From: Prolixibacteraceae bacterium | GTDB lineage: Bacteria; Bacteroidota; Bacteroidia; Bacteroidales; Prolixibacteraceae | NCBI GenBank assembly: GCA_019459525.1 | Contig: JAIBEY010000116.1 | Span: forward strand, 1 to 34,618 | Direction: 5' to 3' | DNA length: 34,618 nucleotides | In this document: positions 31,444 through 34,618 of the stretch, piece by piece | How positions within the stretch are numbered: position 1 is the stretch's first letter | Layout of the letters: each line of letters opens with the position of its first letter | Position numbers and translations under genes: made by a program | The notes under the pieces: generated by a model | The model's input: the letters and a program-made list of their open reading frames with translations, nothing else | Told to the model about the DNA's origin: nothing | Database searches by the model: none

Positions 31444-34320
31444 TTAATTTGCAGACCTCGATTTTCGGGGTCTTTTTCGTATATACCAATCGGCAAAAAG
31501 TAATAACCCGGCAACTATTATAAAAATAACGAAATACACGCGTTTGCTTGTATAAAGTGGTTCTGAATTTCCGATATTCACGTATCCTAACCAATAGTGT
31601 GGATGAGAAGTGAGTGGGTCAGAAGCACTGAGGTGTTTCAGTTTTGCCATTCTTAGGGCAACATCTTTTCGCTTTCCTTTGGATAAAAATGAGTAAAAGT
31701 CCTCCATGATTTTTACACCTGACTTATCTTCGACTTGCCAAAGAGTCATCACAATAGACGGGCACCCGGCAAAGATAAAACCCCGAGCCATGCTCATCAC
31801 ACCTTCCCCTTTTTGCAATTTACCGGTACCAGTCTCACAAGCACTCAGCACTGCCAAACGGGCATTAAGCTTCATGTTATAAATCTCATAGGTATTCAAA
31901 TAACCATCTTCACTAAAATCAGGCTCAGGTTTAGTAAAGACAAGTTTAGAAAACATGGGTAGGCTATCGTTTATAATGGTGTGCATAGCTAAATGCAAAA
32001 CATCATAATTGGCGGCCTTGTCTTTAAATGTTTGCTCCTGAGCGAACTGGTTTGTGAAGGTGTCGGCATTTATAAATCTGGAAATACTTTTGACTTCTTC
32101 GTTTGCGCCAGGTAACGGAGCCAGATGTCGTGTGATCATTGTTTCCGGATCAGTATAAGATGTATTAGGGTCATAGAGCGGCGAGAATACAAGCAAGCTT
32201 TTTTTGCTTCGTTTATTTTTATAAGCATAGTCGTATAAGAAAGTTGCGGAATAACTGTAGTTTATGGCAAAATCGCGAATCAAATATTTTAAGTCTCTGA
32301 AATTCATTTGACTTGTGTCGGGCAATTCAGTCAACAATGCATCAAAAGGGATATACGAAAGCTTATCTTGGGGAATGATAGTCAGGTCCTTCCCGTTTAT
32401 TCTGCTTTTCAGTGGTTCTAGCAGTTTGGCATATAAGCCATAGCCAGATGTCGCATATTTAATGAAATCCTTCTTCTTTGTAAATAAATAGTTGGGGTTT
32501 GTAAGGAAGTCGAAGACTATTTGGATGTTATTTCCAAAAGAGGAGTCGATTTGCTCCATAGATAAATTCACCGAGTCTTTCGTAATCAGAAATCGGTAAA
32601 GTTCCCCATGAGATGTTCCAACTTCCGGTTCGTTTACAAAGAATTCAATCAATGCCTGACGAGTGCTTAAATTAGCCTGAATTTCATTTACACCAACAAT
32701 TTTGTTCTCATACTTCAAAGCATAGTAACTGGGATAAAGTTTTTCAAAAGAATTTATAAGCTTATTGTAATCTTCGGTGTATCTGAAAATTTTAGAAGAG
32801 TATAAATTCACTTTTTGCGAATCAGGTTTCTCAGCATGATTTTCCTGGATCAACATGGATGTGTAGTTTGTAATGTTGTTCTTAAAATAGCTTTCCCGTT
32901 TTAACAGTGAATCCGGTATCCCACCAAACTCTTTTGCTTTTACATCTTTAATTGATGCCAGTAAATTAGACGATCTGCTTCGTTCCGAGAATTCAAATGC
33001 GTGATTAATATATTCCTGATTCTTGGTTTGATTATATAGCTTATATGAAATTCTTATGGCATCGTAATAAATGGATCCGAAATTCTGAGTAAGAAAATAT
33101 TTGCTATCCTCACTCTCAAATCCAATCTGGAGACGATGAATTACTTGTGTTGCTTTGTTCAAAGAACTTAAACCAGCGTCAAAGAACTTTTTTGAGTTTC
33201 TTTTGTCAAACTCCGACAAATAGATGTCAGCCAATTTGTCCATTGCAATCGCCTTTTTTCTGAAGACCTCAATCAGTTGATACTCTGAAATTACATTTTC
33301 CAATTTTGGATTGACAAACGGATCCTTTATATCGAAAGAATCAACTAATGCCACTATCGCATTTTGATAATATTGAATGGCTTCATTGAGGTATTTTTTT
33401 CGTTGAGCTCGAAAATCATCAATCTGGCTGGCTTCCAGGTTCTTCATGAAATAGTAATCCCCAAAGATTTTTTGAACTTGAGCAAAAGAGGAGCTTTTTT
33501 TTCCATAAAACTTTAAAACTATAGCTTTTGCCTTGGAAGAAAACAAGAATGCGTTATTGTAATCTTTTATGGAAACTAAGAACGAAGCGTAAGATAAGTA
33601 TTGGTCACCCAATTCAACATTATTTTCTCCATATAAATCGATCCAAGCTTTTATGGCATACAAATAATTTTGAGTTGCTAATTCATATTCTCCTTGTTTG
33701 AAGTAAGCTAAAGCAATTAAATCATAAAACCGAGGCCTAAGCTGAGTTGTAGTATATTTTAGATTTGATTTGGCAAATCGAATTGCTTCCTTGTTCTGTC
33801 CGAGATTTAATTGTGTTTCAACCAAGTTGTATTTTAGGGATTGATATGCCGTCGCATATTTAATGGAATCTTTGCTAAGTATCAGAAATCCAAATTTTTG
33901 ATATTCTAAAGCTTTGTTGTAGTCACCCTTTAATTGGTGTATGTTCCCTAAATTTGAATATACCTTACCGAGCTCAGGAGAATCTTTCCCAAATTCATTT
34001 ATATATAAAGATTCTGCTCTTTTATAAGCCTCAATAGCTTTTTCTATATTCCCGAGATTTTTATATTGTATTCCGATATTGTTTATAATTGTAGCTAATC
34101 TATAACTATTTGCTCCAAATATTTTTTCACGAAGCTTATATAGCTGTTCAAAATTATTAATAGCCTCATCAAAGTCCCCAATTCTTCCTGCTTTTGTACC
34201 TTTCTCGATAAGCTTAATAGACAATAAACTGTCCTGAACAGATAATCTATATTCTTGGGCATATGCTAACGAAGAAAAGAATAGCACGATTACAATAAAA
34301 ACAACTCTTCTCTTCATCAT
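31444..34320 (-). CDS. Membrane-anchored TPR-CHAT domain protein (putative caspase-like protease)
   Basis: A 958-residue protein with a signal peptide (hydrophobic 6-20, AYAQ). Tetratricopeptide repeats run from about 28 to 430 (NNIGIQYKNLGNIEKAIEAYKRAESLY; SNLGNIHQLKGDYNKALEY), followed by a helical spacer. The C-terminal CHAT domain runs from about 640 to 915, with catalytic H780 in LHLAMHT and C828 in LSACETGTG, then GEGVMSMARGFIFAGCPSIVMTLW. A membrane helix at about 928-946 precedes a basic tail, so TPR and CHAT should face the periplasm. CHAT is a caspase/separase-like cysteine protease fold that often takes peptide or protein partners through TPRs. The gene is convergent with the sigma gene and divergent from a 42-codon GG-leader peptide gene (158 bp between starts). 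Confidence 0.92.
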   Translation of the reverse strand: MMKRRVVFIVIVLFFSSLAYAQEYRLSVQDSLLSIKLIEKGTKAGRIGDFDEAINNFEQLYKLREKIFGANSYRLATIINNIGIQYKNLGNIEKAIEAYKRAESLYINEFGKDSPELGKVYSNLGNIHQLKGDYNKALEYQKFGFLILSKDSIKYATAYQSLKYNLVETQLNLGQNKEAIRFAKSNLKYTTTQLRPRFYDLIALAYFKQGEYELATQNYLYAIKAWIDLYGENNVELGDQYLSYASFLVSIKDYNNAFLFSSKAKAIVLKFYGKKSSSFAQVQKIFGDYYFMKNLEASQIDDFRAQRKKYLNEAIQYYQNAIVALVDSFDIKDPFVNPKLENVISEYQLIEVFRKKAIAMDKLADIYLSEFDKRNSKKFFDAGLSSLNKATQVIHRLQIGFESEDSKYFLTQNFGSIYYDAIRISYKLYNQTKNQEYINHAFEFSERSRSSNLLASIKDVKAKEFGGIPDSLLKRESYFKNNITNYTSMLIQENHAEKPDSQKVNLYSSKIFRYTEDYNKLINSFEKLYPSYYALKYENKIVGVNEIQANLSTRQALIEFFVNEPEVGTSHGELYRFLITKDSVNLSMEQIDSSFGNNIQIVFDFLTNPNYLFTKKKDFIKYATSGYGLYAKLLEPLKSRINGKDLTIIPQDKLSYIPFDALLTELPDTSQMNFRDLKYLIRDFAINYSYSATFLYDYAYKNKRSKKSLLVFSPLYDPNTSYTDPETMITRHLAPLPGANEEVKSISRFINADTFTNQFAQEQTFKDKAANYDVLHLAMHTIINDSLPMFSKLVFTKPEPDFSEDGYLNTYEIYNMKLNARLAVLSACETGTGKLQKGEGVMSMARGFIFAGCPSIVMTLWQVEDKSGVKIMEDFYSFLSKGKRKDVALRMAKLKHLSASDPLTSHPHYWLGYVNIGNSEPLYTSKRVYFVIFIIVAGLLLFADWYIRKRPRKSRSAN
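31453..31477 (+). terminator. Intrinsic terminator of the sigma gene, inside the CHAT coding end
   Basis: AGACCTCG (31453-31460), loop ATTTT, CGGGGTCT (31466-31473), then T-rich to 31477. The 8-bp stem has one G-U pair and starts 11 bp past the sigma-factor stop. The same bases encode the basic C-terminal tail of the CHAT protein (RPRKSRSAN). Confidence 0.7.
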
Positions 34321-34478
34321 TTTAATTCTAAGTGAGTATGTAAAATAAGGTTGCAGATAACAGTAAAAACTAATTCTGAAATTTTTCTAAATATGGGGTT
34401 ACCTTTTCTAGTTTTTGGGAATAAACCATCGAACAAGAATAATTAAGGAACCAGTATTAATCATTAAATTCAAAAGTA

Positions 34479-34607
34479 ATGAAAACTTTATTTGCGAACA
34501 ACGAAACAAAAAATTTTGATTCTTTCTCTTTCGACGTTTTAACTTCAGAAGAATTGTCTTTGGTAAAAGGCGGCAAATCGGAAGACGTATATGGTGATTT
34601 GGACTAA
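34479..34607 (+). CDS. 42-residue peptide with a double-glycine (GG) leader motif
   Basis: ATG 34479 to TAA 34605-34607. The translation ends FDVLTSEELSLVKGG followed by a 10-residue acidic tail KSEDVYGDLD. The pattern LSxEELxxVKGG is the leader of GG-type secreted peptides and RiPP-like precursors, known in Bacteroidota as natural-product-precursor families and normally cut after GG by a C39-type peptidase transporter. The tail lacks Cys and has a single Ser and Tyr, so a lanthipeptide is unlikely. No transporter or modification enzyme is visible before the window ends 11 bp later. It is divergent from the TPR-CHAT gene and may be its substrate or regulator. Further copies or export genes may follow outside the window. 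Confidence 0.7.
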   Translation: MKTLFANNETKNFDSFSFDVLTSEELSLVKGGKSEDVYGDLD

Positions 34608-34618
34608 TTCTGTTCAGA

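Noticed and set aside
1-34618. CRISPR arrays, tRNA or rRNA genes, prophage genes
   Set aside because: No regularly spaced direct repeats, cloverleaf-like sequences, rRNA signatures or phage structural genes were seen on either strand.

Overview
The window reads as a chromosomal segment of a Bacteroidota bacterium. The evidence is DUF3078 and DUF3667 proteins, a hybrid two-component system (HTCS) regulator, a TonB-like energy transducer, an S9 dipeptidyl peptidase, a bifunctional FTCD in a histidine-degradation pair, weak Shine-Dalgarno signals, and several -7 boxes of the Bacteroidota type (TAnnTTTG). The gene style resembles Marinilabiliales/Prolixibacteraceae, but that finer placement is an impression from memory. 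No tRNA, rRNA, CRISPR array or intact transposase gene was seen.

Layout. 1-2436: the 3' end of an unrecognised protein, then a DUF2961/GH172-like secreted glycosidase, followed by an IS-like inverted-repeat scar (2464-2569). 2623-7495: a YfcC-family carrier divergent from imidazolonepropionase (hutI) and glutamate formimidoyltransferase/cyclodeaminase (ftcD), the last steps of histidine to glutamate. 7786-10530: a DUF3078 barrel, a DUF3667 zinc-ribbon membrane protein and a PhnA/YjdM-like protein, closed by a strong bidirectional terminator. 10581-21175, all minus strand: NfnA and NfnB (electron-bifurcating ferredoxin:NADP oxidoreductase), a dihydroorotate-dehydrogenase-like flavoprotein, a LysM plus periplasmic-binding-fold protein, a large HTCS and a HAD phosphatase. 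21393-21925: a toxin-antitoxin pair whose ParE/RelE-like toxin carries an in-frame stop. 22284-25220: an SNF2 helicase with a likely TTG start. 25292-30157: an S9 dipeptidyl peptidase, an Omp85-like outer membrane protein and a divergent TonB-like protein.

30193-30536 holds two copies, 213 bp apart, of a compact non-coding element. It can be read on the plus strand as a small RNA ending in an intrinsic terminator, or on the minus strand as the 5' leader and first codons of a gene family. Next comes a possible regulatory/proteolytic cassette: an ECF-type sigma factor (30858-31442), a convergent membrane-anchored TPR-CHAT protease (31444-34320), and a 42-codon peptide gene (34479-34607), too short for usual gene calling, with a double-glycine leader motif. 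The peptide lies head to head with the protease and is an obvious candidate substrate.

The most noteworthy items are the duplicated leader/sRNA element, the sigma/CHAT/GG-peptide cassette, and the antitoxin that survives beside a nonsense-mutated toxin.
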